NCBI GenBank assembly: GCA_963798455.1
Contig: CAWCTD010000003.1
Coordinates: 3,596,001 to 3,660,000 of the forward strand
Reading direction: 5' to 3'
Length of the DNA: 64,000 nucleotides
From: CAWCTD01 sp963798455
GTDB taxonomy: Bacteria; Acidobacteriota; Terriglobia; Bryobacterales; Bryobacteraceae
Part shown: piece after piece, positions 15,007 through 23,383 of the stretch
Numbering within the stretch: the stretch's first letter is position 1
Layout of the letters: each line of letters opens with the position of its first letter
Program-made: the position numbers and the translations under genes
The notes under the pieces: model-generated
What the model saw: only the letters and a program-made list of their open reading frames with translations
Told to the model about the DNA's origin: nothing
Database searches by the model: none

Positions 15007-17577
15007 ATGGCTCGGCCCCGCCTGTTCCTCATTGATGCCTTCGGATTCATCTTCCGCGCCTACCACGCCCGCGCGCACAGCGGAGTGCCGCCGATGCGGA
15101 CTCGAACGGGCCTTGCCACGGAGGCGGTCTACATCTTCCACAACATGATGCGACGCCTGGTCTCGGCCCACCATCCCGAGTACCTCACCGCGGTGTTCGA
15201 GAGCGAAGGCCCCACCTTCCGGGAGCAGGAGTTCGAGGAGTACAAGGCAAACCGCGCCGAGACCCCGCCGGATCTCATCGAACAGATCCCGTGGGTGCGC
15301 CGCCTGCTCGGGGCCCTGCGCATCCCGGTCGTGGAACACGCCGGCTTCGAAGCTGACGACGTCATCGGAGCGCTGGCCAGGAGAGCTGCCGAGGCCGGCA
15401 TGGAAGTCGTCATCGTTTCGAGCGACAAGGACATGCTGCAACTGGTCGGCGAGGGCGTCTCGATGCTCAACCCGATGAAGGACGACGAATACTACGACCC
15501 CGCCAAGGTGAAAGAATTCATGGGCGTAGAGCCCTCGCAGGTGGCGGACCTGCTGGCGCTCAGAGGTGACCCGGTTGACAACATCCCGGGCGCGCCCGGC
15601 ATCGGGGACAAGGGAGCTCGCGATCTGATCACCCGCTTTGGATCCGTGGAATCGGCCCTGGCAAGAGCCGCCGAGGTCGAACGGCGGTCCTACCGCGAGA
15701 GCCTCCAAGACAACCGCGAGCGGATTCTAATGAGCAAACGGCTGGCGACCATAGACACTACTGTCCCCGTCGCCTGGTCGCCCACGGAGGCGCAAGCTCC
15801 ATCGCCCGACAAGGCTGCGCTTCGTGAGATCTACAAAGAACTCGAGTTCTTCAGCCTTTTGAAGGAACTGGAGAGCGAGGAGCCCCGCCGGCAGGATTTC
15901 AAAGCGATGCAGACTTCCGAAGAGCTCCGGGCATACCTGGCGGAGATGCCCCCGGGGTCACCGCTGGCCTTCGCAATCGCCGGCGATGGGGAAGGCGAGC
16001 TGGTTCCTCCGCCGGTCGGCCTGAGCTGGAGGACGGGCGAAGGCCGCGCCGTCTCGTTTTCCCTGCTGGGGGAATTGCGCCCGGTTCTCGAAGACTCCTC
16101 CGCGCCCAAGATCGCCCACGACGTGAAGTCCGTCCTTCTCCGGCTGGCGCGCGCCGGCATCCAGGCGCAAGGCTTCGGCCAGGATGTGATGCTGTACGCT
16201 TTCCTCCTGGAAGCCGATCCGGCGGGATGCGCCCTGGAGCAGCTTGCCCAAAGGCGCCTCGATCGGAAGCCCGGCGCCTCCGCGGAGGAGCACGCCGCCT
16301 GCGCGTTCGAGCTTGCCACGATCCTGGGCCCTGAGCTGGACGCCCAAGGGCTGCGGGATGTGTACCTGAACATCGACTTGCCGTTGATCCCCGTCCTGGC
16401 GCGCATGGAGCACACCGGCGTTCGCGTCGAATCGGCCGTGCTGGCGGGCCTCTCCACGCGGATGGAAACGGACATCCAGAGGTTGAGTGAGGAGATCTAC
16501 GCTCTGGCGGGCCAGACCTTCAACATCAACTCGCCGCAGCAGCTCGGCAAAGTCTTGTTCGAGGAGCTTCGGCTTCCGGCGCCGGTGAAGCGCAGCAAGG
16601 GCAAGGCCGTCTCCACCGCCGCCGATGTGCTGGAAGAGCTGGCCGCCGATCATCCCATCGCCGCCAAGGTGCTCGAATACCGCCAGCTCGCCAAGCTGAA
16701 GGGCACTTACGTGGACGCCTTGCCGGCATTGATCCACCCCTCGACCGGCCGCTTGCACACCAGCTTCAACCCGGCCGGCGCCGCGACCGGCCGGCTTTCC
16801 TCCTCGAACCCGAACCTCCAGAACATCCCCATCCGCACGGAATTGGGCCGCGAAATTCGGGCGGCCTTCGTGCCCCGCGAGGGCTGGAAGCTGCTGGTGG
16901 CCGACTACTCCCAGATCGAGCTGCGGCTGCTGGCCCACATGTCGCGCGACCCGCTGCTGCTGGAGGCGTTTCAAAAGGGAGAGGACGTGCATACCCGCAC
17001 CGCGGCCGAGGTGTTCGGCGTGCCGCCCCTGATGGTCACGCCGGATCTGCGCCGCAACGCCAAGACCGTCAATTTCGGCATCATCTATGGGCTGAGCGCC
17101 TATGGTCTGGCTGCCCAGCTTGGCATTCCGCAGAGCGAGGCCCAGTCTTACATCCAGAGCTATTTCGCGCGCTACGCCGGGGTGAGGCGGTTCATCGACC
17201 GCCAGATCGCGGAGGTCCGGCGGACGGGCGAGACCCGCACGCTTTTCGCGCGGCGCCGTCCCATCCCCGACATCGACAGCCGCAACCCCAACACCCGGGG
17301 CTTCGCCGAGCGGACCGCCGTGAACACGCCGCTCCAAGGCACCGCGGCCGACCTGATCAAGCTGGCCATGATCCGCATCGACAGGGAGCTCCGCGCGCGG
17401 CGGGCGCGGACCGCCATGCTGCTTCAGGTCCATGACGAACTGGTCTTCGAGGCGCCGCCCGAAGAGGTCCCCGAGATCAGGCGCATGGTGAAACACGAGA
17501 TGGAGAGCGTACACAAACTTGACGTACCGCTGGTGGTTGACATTGGTGCCGGCGACAACTGGCGGGATGCGAAATGA
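15007..17577 (+). CDS. polA: DNA polymerase I
   Basis: 856 residues. The N-terminal 5'-3' exonuclease domain (about 1-290) keeps its metal-binding acids (EADDVIGALA, SSDKDMLQLV, GDPVDNIPG). The polymerase domain (about 470-856) keeps motif A ADYSQIELRLLAH, the O-helix RRNAKTVNFGIIYG and motif C QVHDELVFEAP. The middle 3'-5' exonuclease domain has lost its catalytic acids: the DxE position reads AIAGD and no YxxxD motif remains, so proofreading should be absent, as in Taq polymerase. ATG 15007 has GGGGAA upstream and matches the family start; the frame is open 48 bp further upstream. Divergent from lpxC. Confidence 0.97.
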   Translation: MARPRLFLIDAFGFIFRAYHARAHSGVPPMRTRTGLATEAVYIFHNMMRRLVSAHHPEYLTAVFESEGPTFREQEFEEYKANRAETPPDLIEQIPWVRRLLGALRIPVVEHAGFEADDVIGALARRAAEAGMEVVIVSSDKDMLQLVGEGVSMLNPMKDDEYYDPAKVKEFMGVEPSQVADLLALRGDPVDNIPGAPGIGDKGARDLITRFGSVESALARAAEVERRSYRESLQDNRERILMSKRLATIDTTVPVAWSPTEAQAPSPDKAALREIYKELEFFSLLKELESEEPRRQDFKAMQTSEELRAYLAEMPPGSPLAFAIAGDGEGELVPPPVGLSWRTGEGRAVSFSLLGELRPVLEDSSAPKIAHDVKSVLLRLARAGIQAQGFGQDVMLYAFLLEADPAGCALEQLAQRRLDRKPGASAEEHAACAFELATILGPELDAQGLRDVYLNIDLPLIPVLARMEHTGVRVESAVLAGLSTRMETDIQRLSEEIYALAGQTFNINSPQQLGKVLFEELRLPAPVKRSKGKAVSTAADVLEELAADHPIAAKVLEYRQLAKLKGTYVDALPALIHPSTGRLHTSFNPAGAATGRLSSSNPNLQNIPIRTELGREIRAAFVPREGWKLLVADYSQIELRLLAHMSRDPLLLEAFQKGEDVHTRTAAEVFGVPPLMVTPDLRRNAKTVNFGIIYGLSAYGLAAQLGIPQSEAQSYIQSYFARYAGVRRFIDRQIAEVRRTGETRTLFARRRPIPDIDSRNPNTRGFAERTAVNTPLQGTAADLIKLAMIRIDRELRARRARTAMLLQVHDELVFEAPPEEVPEIRRMVKHEMESVHKLDVPLVVDIGAGDNWRDAK

Positions 17578-17619
17578 AGCCTGCAAGCGTGTCGCACATC
17601 TAAGAAACAAGGTGCAACT

Positions 17620-18579
17620 ATGCGAAGAAGAACATTTCTGCAGCTTCCTTCCGCCATTGTGGGCGCGGGACTAGCCAGCGCCGCCGATTCCCCGATGCCC
17701 ATGACCACCCTGGGCAAGACCGGCCTCCGCGTCTCCAGGTTCGTGGTTGGCGGCTACCACATGGCCGTCAAGGGGGAAGAGAACGGGGTGAAGATCATCC
17801 ATCGCGCCATCGACCTGGGCGTCAACTTCTTCGATTCCGCGCGCCTGTACCACGACGGCCGCAGTGACGAGATCTACGGCAAGGCGCTTCAGGGAGGTCT
17901 GAGGAAAAAGGTGCTGCTTATGTCCAAGGCCCACCTGTACGACCGGGACAGTGCCCTGCGGCAGCTCGAAGAAACCCTGAAAGCCATGCAGACGGACTAC
18001 CTGGACCTGTGGCAATGCCACCAGGTCGTCACGCAGAAGGAGGTGGACCAGATCTTGGGGCCGAACGGGTCGCTGGAGGCGTTTGTGGCCGCCAAGAAAC
18101 AGGGCAAGGCGAGGCACATTGGCTTCACGGGACATGCCGATCCCGCCGTACACCAGCGCCTCCTGGATTCCTTCGACGGCTGGGAAACCGTGCAGCACCC
18201 GGTGAACCTAATTGATCCCCACTACTTGAGTTTCATCAACTCTGTGTTGCCCAATATCAGGAAGAAGGGCCTCGGCCTGCTGGCGATGAAGACCAACGCC
18301 ATCGGAGGGATCACCCGGGACAAGATTGCGACCATTCCGGAGTGCCTGCGTTTTGCCTGGAGCCAGGACGTGGACGTTGTGGTTTCCGGAGTCGAGACCC
18401 CGGAGCAACTGGAGGAAAACGTGGCGGTGTGCAAATCGTTCAAGAAAATGACGCCGGACGAACTCGCCGCGCTGCTGGCGCGGACCAAGATGGGCCCTTA
18501 CGGTGTCCAAGTAGAGAACTACAAGCGCAAGCCCGGCAGCGCTTCTCTCCCCGTCCATCGCGACGGCGAGACGGCTTAG
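17620..18579 (+). CDS. Exported aldo/keto reductase-family oxidoreductase
   Basis: 319 residues starting with a twin-arginine-like signal (MRRRTFLQLPSAIVGAG), so probably secreted folded. The AKR barrel keeps the tetrad: Asp in NFFDSARLY, Tyr in the same LYHDG stretch, Lys in SKAHLYD and His in WQCHQV. The C-terminus has VVVSGVETPEQLEEN. Substrate unknown. AAGGTG lies eight bases before ATG 17620, 42 bp after polA. Its 3' end overlaps by four bases the convergent cyclase gene. Tat-exported AKRs are common in acidobacterial and planctomycete genomes. Confidence 0.85.
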   Translation: MRRRTFLQLPSAIVGAGLASAADSPMPMTTLGKTGLRVSRFVVGGYHMAVKGEENGVKIIHRAIDLGVNFFDSARLYHDGRSDEIYGKALQGGLRKKVLLMSKAHLYDRDSALRQLEETLKAMQTDYLDLWQCHQVVTQKEVDQILGPNGSLEAFVAAKKQGKARHIGFTGHADPAVHQRLLDSFDGWETVQHPVNLIDPHYLSFINSVLPNIRKKGLGLLAMKTNAIGGITRDKIATIPECLRFAWSQDVDVVVSGVETPEQLEENVAVCKSFKKMTPDELAALLARTKMGPYGVQVENYKRKPGSASLPVHRDGETA

Positions 18580-19214
18580 TCTCTCTTTCGGAGGATCGCC
18601 CTCGCGGGGGAACCGTCGCTATCCAAGATGCGGAGGGGCAGGCAGATCAGATCATAGCGCCCAGGCTTTGCTCCGGAGAGATTCAAGCCTTCGATGATCC
18701 AGATGCCGGCTCCCAGCAGCGCGCGGTGCGTCTCGGCGCCGTCTTTCTTGTAGCCGCCCACGGAGAGGTAGTCCACCCCCACGGTTCGCGCGCCCCGTTC
18801 GGCCAGATAGCGCGCGGCCTCGCTGGTGATGTAGACGTAGTTGCAGTCAAATTCCTGCCTTTTCCAGCGCGCCTCCGAGCCATAAGTCTTGAACAGAATC
18901 CGCTCGCCCTTGCGGATTCGATGACCCCGGAGTTCGGCGACCTTGATCGACTCGCGATCCCGTATCTCGATCACGCGCGCCGGGCCGACCGTGGCCTCGA
19001 GCGGCATGGTGTCGATTCCCCTGCCCCCCACAAAGAAGTGCCTGGGTGCATCCATGTGTGTGCCGGTGTGGGCGCCCATGGACAGCTTGGAGACATTCGA
19101 AGTGCCGCCGCGAACGATCTCCTTGAATGGCTCAATCGAGATGGTGGGGTCGCCGGGCCAGCTCACCATCCCCGTGTGCAATGGCACGGACACGTCGATC
19201 CACTTCTTCTTCAT
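18576..19214 (-). CDS. Cyclase-family / kynurenine-formamidase-like metal hydrolase
   Basis: 212 residues with the family metal-binding motif HTGTHMDAPRH at about residues 49-59, preceded by SWPGDP and followed by VGVDYLSV. Members hydrolyse amide or lactone bonds (for example N-formylkynurenine) using zinc. Its ATG overlaps the stop of the upstream gene (ATGA at 19211-19214), so translation is probably coupled. No kynurenine-pathway gene is adjacent, so the substrate is open, although an IDO-like remnant lies 10 kb away. Confidence 0.85.
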   Translation of the reverse strand: MKKKWIDVSVPLHTGMVSWPGDPTISIEPFKEIVRGGTSNVSKLSMGAHTGTHMDAPRHFFVGGRGIDTMPLEATVGPARVIEIRDRESIKVAELRGHRIRKGERILFKTYGSEARWKRQEFDCNYVYITSEAARYLAERGARTVGVDYLSVGGYKKDGAETHRALLGAGIWIIEGLNLSGAKPGRYDLICLPLRILDSDGSPARAILRKRD

Positions 19215-20263
19215 GGCCTTTTCTCCGCCTTGCCGGGAAACAAGCTCTCGGGCGTCTTGGGGTCATAGCTCAAGCGACCCCACAGCATGTAAAACGCCTG
19301 GTTCGCCCCACTGGCGGGCGGCTCCGGCGCATCGATTTCAAACCCGGCGAATCCAGGCCGGATCATGTCCTGGACCGTCTTCCGCACGAAGGCAGGATCG
19401 TTCCATTGCCCGGGCTCGGCGGCCGCTGCCGGCGCGATTTGCCAGATCATCTCCGCCCCGCCAGGGCGCTCTGGGAGGGCCGGGCTGCCGTACTTCACGG
19501 GGATACGCAACGGCACTCCGGCGCCGGCAGCCTTGACCTCGACCGCGGGCGTCAGTTCCTGCGGCGGAAACTCGATGGTCACCCGCCTGCCAGCTTCGCT
19601 CACCGCCCCCACAAGGACGTCGCAGCGGGACGCGGCAGTGTCGTTTGCCCCGCCCGCGCCCGGCTGCACTTGCACGCTCCGAACCGCCGGACAAGCGGCC
19701 AAGAGCGCTTTCAGGCCCGCTCCGGATACGGCTTCCGGACCGATGCTGACGGCGAGATCGACCGCGTAGCCCGATGCCACCTGCGAAATGAGCCGAAGTG
19801 CCGCCAGAACGCGCTCACCGGTAATCGCGCTTCCGTCGAAAGCGAGATTCAGCCGGTTGAAGCGGCTCCGCGCCAGCGTCGCGAAAAGCTCCTCCCAGCG
19901 CTCGCGGGAACCGAACCAGTCTTTGTCCAGATCTTCGGCCTGGACCGCCAACCGCACTCCTCGAATGGCTGTCGCTGGCGCGCCCTTAGCCGCAATCAGC
20001 CAGCCGCGCGAGCGAATCTGCTCAGCGGCCTCCAGCAGCCCATACATCAAACCCCGGATGTCGCCGCCGGACACCCGCCCGGGAAGAATCCGAAAGCACT
20101 CCGGAGGGTCGGTGGAAACCTCCGTCTGAATGCGAAACCGCTGCGGTGACAGCTTCCGCTCCGCCAGCGCGCGCTCGAACTCCTGCTGGCCGAAATCGGC
20201 CGCGCCCGCCCAGCAGAGAGACGCCGCGGCCAGGCCTAGCGCTAATCTTCGTAGTTTCCGCAT
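19211..20263 (-). CDS. Exported protein resembling the N-terminal part of alpha-glucuronidase/hexosaminidase-type glycosidases
   Basis: 350 residues with a clear signal peptide (LALGLAAASLCWAGAADF). Residues about 30-95 resemble the non-catalytic N-domain seen before GH20/GH67 barrels (GDIRGLMYGLLEAAEQI), then RGVRLAVQ and FNRLNLAF look like the first barrel strands. The remainder diverges and I see no clear catalytic acid pair, so activity is uncertain. ATG 20263 is chosen over TTG 20281 because the signal peptide begins there. It is coupled to the cyclase gene downstream by a 4-nt overlap. Confidence 0.55.
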   Translation of the reverse strand: MRKLRRLALGLAAASLCWAGAADFGQQEFERALAERKLSPQRFRIQTEVSTDPPECFRILPGRVSGGDIRGLMYGLLEAAEQIRSRGWLIAAKGAPATAIRGVRLAVQAEDLDKDWFGSRERWEELFATLARSRFNRLNLAFDGSAITGERVLAALRLISQVASGYAVDLAVSIGPEAVSGAGLKALLAACPAVRSVQVQPGAGGANDTAASRCDVLVGAVSEAGRRVTIEFPPQELTPAVEVKAAGAGVPLRIPVKYGSPALPERPGGAEMIWQIAPAAAAEPGQWNDPAFVRKTVQDMIRPGFAGFEIDAPEPPASGANQAFYMLWGRLSYDPKTPESLFPGKAEKRP

Positions 20264-20382
20264 CTCGAATCCCAGCGACAACCGCCATTATAGCTGTGTG
20301 CTCACCTCCGTTGACGGGTCCGGTGGCGGCGGAAGCCGCCCTGTTGTAACATAAAGAGTTGCGGCTTCTGGTGCCGGCCCTC

Positions 20383-20401
20383 AAGGAGGGTTGTCTCCTT
20401 T
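20383..20401 (+). promoter_or_regulatory. Hairpin in the rplU leader
   Basis: AAGGAG (20383-20388) and CTCCTT (20395-20400) form a 6-bp stem with a 6-nt loop about 40 nt before rplU. The left arm can alternatively pair as CCCTC-AAG-GAGGG. Mutually exclusive hairpins in a ribosomal-protein leader may mean autoregulation by L21. Inferred only. Confidence 0.3.
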
Positions 20402-20440
20402 AGGTAGCTTCCCGAAGAGATCCAGTAGGCGAGGTTTGTC

Positions 20441-20752
20441 ATGTACGCAGTAATTCAGACGGGTGGAAAGCAGTACCGCGTCGCCCCCGGCGACGTCGTC
20501 CGCGTCGAAAAGTTAGCCGGCGAGATCGGCTCCGAAGTCGTGTTCGACAAAGTGCTGGCGGTGTTCCAGGACGCGGATCAGATGCTCTCCGGAGCCGACG
20601 CGGGCCAGGCCCGGGTGAAGGCGGTCATCACGGCCCAGGGGCGCGGCGACAAGGTGCTGGTCTTCAAGTTCAAGCGCAAGAAACAGTTCAAGCGGACCAT
20701 CGGTCATCGCCAGGCCTACACCAGCGTGAAGGTCAGCGAGATTCTGGCATAG
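20441..20752 (+). CDS. rplU: 50S ribosomal protein L21
   Basis: 103 residues, full length. It starts MYAVIQTGGKQYRV and has VFKFKRKKQFKRTIGHRQ, the L21 signature near the C-terminus. Part of the large ribosomal subunit. First gene of rplU-rpmA-obg, a nearly universal bacterial arrangement; rpmA begins 9 bp after its stop. GCGAGG stands about seven bases before the ATG. Confidence 0.98.
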   Translation: MYAVIQTGGKQYRVAPGDVVRVEKLAGEIGSEVVFDKVLAVFQDADQMLSGADAGQARVKAVITAQGRGDKVLVFKFKRKKQFKRTIGHRQAYTSVKVSEILA

Positions 20753-20761
20753 GAGGGTGGC

Positions 20762-21019
20762 ATGGCACATAAGAAGGGTCTAGGCAGCTCCCGAAACGGC
20801 CGCGATTCCCAAGCGCAGCGCCTGGGCGTCAAGGTTTTCAGCGGCCAGACGGTGACGGGTGGTTCCATCCTGGTCCGGCAGCGCGGGACGCGTTTTAAGC
20901 CGGGCGACAACGTGGGACTGGGCAAAGACGATACCCTCTATGCCAAAGTGCCCGGCGTAGTCGCCTACCGCGACCGTGGACGGCACGGCAAGTTCGTGAG
21001 CATCCACCCCGCGGAGTAG
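20762..21019 (+). CDS. rpmA: 50S ribosomal protein L27
   Basis: 85 residues. It starts MAHKKGLGSSRNGRDSQAQR and contains GGSILVRQRGTRFKPG, both diagnostic of L27, whose N-terminus reaches the peptidyl-transferase centre. There is no Firmicutes-type cleavable N-terminal extension. GGAGG precedes the ATG by five bases. Middle gene of rplU-rpmA-obg. Confidence 0.98.
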   Translation: MAHKKGLGSSRNGRDSQAQRLGVKVFSGQTVTGGSILVRQRGTRFKPGDNVGLGKDDTLYAKVPGVVAYRDRGRHGKFVSIHPAE

Positions 21020-21076
21020 AGGCTCGTGGCGCGCGGCCTGGGCTGACCGGCCCGCCGCACGCGGCCGGCCCTGCCC

Positions 21077-22114
21077 ATGTTCATCGACGAAGTCACCATT
21101 TACGTGAAGGCCGGCGACGGCGGCAACGGATGTATGGCCTTTCGCCGCGAGAAGTACGTCCCGCGCGGCGGCCCGAGCGGTGGTGACGGGGGCCGGGGTG
21201 GCGACGTCGTTCTGGTTTCCAGCCAGCACGTTAACACCCTGCTGCATTTCCGCTTCAATCCGGAACACCACGCCGAGCGGGGCCGGCATGGCGAAGGGAG
21301 CAACCGGACCGGCCGCGACGGCGTTCCGGTCGAACTCAAGGTTCCCGTGGGAACAGTGGTGCACGACGCCGAAACCGGCGAAGTCTTACATGACTTCACC
21401 GCCCCCGGCGACGTTTTCGTCCTCGCGCGAGGCGGCCGGGGAGGCCGCGGCAATGCGCGGTTTGCCACCTCGACGCACCAGGCTCCGCGGGAGCACGAGC
21501 CCGGCAAGCCAGGGGAGGAAAGGCGGCTCCGGTTCGAGCTGAAACTGCTGGCCGATGTCGGCCTGGTGGGGTTCCCGAACGCCGGCAAGTCCACTCTGAT
21601 CTCGAGGATTTCGGCGGCCCGGCCGAAGGTGGCCGACTACCCCTTTACCACGCTGGAGCCGCATCTCGGGGTCGTCAGCGTGGGCGATCAGCGGACTTTC
21701 GTGGTCGCCGACATCCCGGGGCTGATCGAAGGCGCCCATCTCGGCCACGGGCTCGGGACCCAGTTCCTGAAGCACATTGAAAGGACGAAGCTGCTGGCCC
21801 ACCTGGTCGACGTGTCCGAGGCGAGCGGGCGCGATCCCGTCAGCGATTTCGAGGTCGTGATGCGGGAACTGGCGAGCTTCAGCGAGGCCCTGGCCGCCAA
21901 GCCCATGTTGGTAGTGGCCGCCAAGATGGACGTGGCTCAAGATGCAGCCCGCGTCGAGGCTTTGCGGAGGCTGGCCGGCGAGCGGGGACTCGGGTTCTAT
22001 GCGATCTCCAGCGTCACGGGAGAAGGCATCGAGCGGCTGAAGCAGGGAATGGGCGAAGCCGTTCTCGGGCTATTGGGCGCAGCAGGACTGGGTGGACAGC
22101 AGGGCCAAGGGTGA
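21077..22114 (+). CDS. obgE: Obg-family GTPase
   Basis: Ribosome-associated GTPase used in 50S assembly and stress control. The glycine-rich Obg domain (about 1-158) starts MFIDEVTIYVKAGDGGNG; the G domain follows with G1 GFPNAGKST, G2/switch region DYPFTTLEPHLG and G3 DIPGLIEGAH. The NKxD position reads AKMD (AAKMDVAQD), a mild variant. 345 residues, without a C-terminal OCT extension. Its last 45 bp overlap the convergent transpeptidase gene. Confidence 0.96.
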   Translation: MFIDEVTIYVKAGDGGNGCMAFRREKYVPRGGPSGGDGGRGGDVVLVSSQHVNTLLHFRFNPEHHAERGRHGEGSNRTGRDGVPVELKVPVGTVVHDAETGEVLHDFTAPGDVFVLARGGRGGRGNARFATSTHQAPREHEPGKPGEERRLRFELKLLADVGLVGFPNAGKSTLISRISAARPKVADYPFTTLEPHLGVVSVGDQRTFVVADIPGLIEGAHLGHGLGTQFLKHIERTKLLAHLVDVSEASGRDPVSDFEVVMRELASFSEALAAKPMLVVAAKMDVAQDAARVEALRRLAGERGLGFYAISSVTGEGIERLKQGMGEAVLGLLGAAGLGGQQGQG

Positions 22115-23251
22115 GAATTTCCAGCCCTCGGCGAAGAAATCCTCCTGGGAGAGGTGCTTGTACATGATCCCCGCGATCTGGGCGGCGGCAGGGCCACTGA
22201 CGCCGCTGCCCCCGGTCAGCAGGACGACCACCACCAGTTTGTTCCGCCCCACGGCGTTGAAGGAGCCGAACCAGCCGAGGTGGGTGCGTCTGTCCGTGCA
22301 GGTGCCGGTCTTCCCGAGCACCGGTTCGTTGGGATCGTAGTTGGCGCGGCGCGCCGTGCCGTACTCAACCGCCCCCATCATCCCGGACTTGATGTCGGGG
22401 AGCCACCGCCCGATGTCCAGACGCCGCTTCACCCTGGGGACGAAATCCCGCACTTCCTCCAGGGAATGCGGGTACTGCAAGTAGTAAAGCGTTCCACCGT
22501 TGGAGAAGGAGCCGAGCATGGCGGCCAGTTCCAGGGGGGTCAGCGCGATGCCTTCGCCGAAACTGGTCATCATTCCCACGGGCGTTCCTCGAGGCGGTTC
22601 CTTGGGAAACACACCGGGGTGCTCACCCTCGATGTTCAGGCCGGCCTTCTCTCCCAGCCCCAGCATGCGGGCATAGTAGCTAAACCTCTCGAAGCCCAGC
22701 TTGGTTCCCAGCATGGCGAAAAACGAATTGTTGGAATGGGCCAGCGCTTCGGTCAGGTTCAATCGGGCCGCACCCTGGACTCGGACCAGCGTGTTGCGTT
22801 CGATGATCCCCTCGATAAGCCCCGCCATCGCCACCGGCAGCTTGACCGTGGAGCATGGCTGAAAGCCGCTTTGCAGCGCCAGCTTTTGATTGACCATGGT
22901 CAGGATACGGCCGGTCAGCGGGTCCACCGCGACGACAGCGCCGTTGTATCGCCCCAGCGCCTGGACCGCGGCACGCCGGACAGTAAGGTCCTCACCGGTA
23001 ATGTCGTCGCCGACGGTGGAGTCCGCAAAGGTCGGCTCGCTCCAGGGGCTGTACACGGCGCGCCTCCTCTTTGGGACGGCCTTGGCTGGTGCCCTAGTGG
23101 CCGCTGCCTTCGGGGACGCAGCCTTAGTCACGGACCTCTTTGGCGAGACAGCAGCGGTCTTGCTCTTCTTCTGAGGCGCGGGCAGAGCCGCCACAAGAAC
23201 AATGCAAAAACTCAGCAGAAGAATAAAGCCAGTGGTCTTTTGAATGCGCAT
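22070..23251 (-). CDS. Penicillin-binding-protein-type transpeptidase (class D/PBP-like)
   Basis: 393 residues with an N-terminal signal or anchor (FILLLSFCIVLVAALP), a lysine/alanine/proline-rich linker (about 30-65), then a penicillin-binding transpeptidase domain. The active-site motifs are all present: STVK (about residue 133), SNN (about 168) and KTGT (about 316). It lacks glycosyltransferase and PASTA parts, so it is a stand-alone transpeptidase or a beta-lactamase-like PBP acting in the periplasm. The last 15 codons overlap obgE in the opposite direction, unusual for two conserved genes. Confidence 0.88.
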   Translation of the reverse strand: MRIQKTTGFILLLSFCIVLVAALPAPQKKSKTAAVSPKRSVTKAASPKAAATRAPAKAVPKRRRAVYSPWSEPTFADSTVGDDITGEDLTVRRAAVQALGRYNGAVVAVDPLTGRILTMVNQKLALQSGFQPCSTVKLPVAMAGLIEGIIERNTLVRVQGAARLNLTEALAHSNNSFFAMLGTKLGFERFSYYARMLGLGEKAGLNIEGEHPGVFPKEPPRGTPVGMMTSFGEGIALTPLELAAMLGSFSNGGTLYYLQYPHSLEEVRDFVPRVKRRLDIGRWLPDIKSGMMGAVEYGTARRANYDPNEPVLGKTGTCTDRRTHLGWFGSFNAVGRNKLVVVVLLTGGSGVSGPAAAQIAGIMYKHLSQEDFFAEGWKFSPLALLSTQSCCAQ

Positions 23252-23383
23252 TCCACCCTCGTTTGCGCGCGAATACTAGAGATCGGCCAGAGCTGTCGGC
23301 CGCCCGGCACAGGGCGGGCTTCTTCATTGTGCGGGATCTGAGCGCGGCAAGTCAAGACTCCGGTCATCGCGTCCTCGCGCTGG

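Noticed and set aside
15958..17610. 550-codon open frame antisense to polA
   Set aside because: It is a GC-driven shadow frame opposite a highly conserved gene, with no ribosome site or recognisable domain.
20311..20352. TTGACG and TAACAT as the rplU promoter
   Set aside because: The spacing is about 30 bp, far from the 16-19 bp needed.
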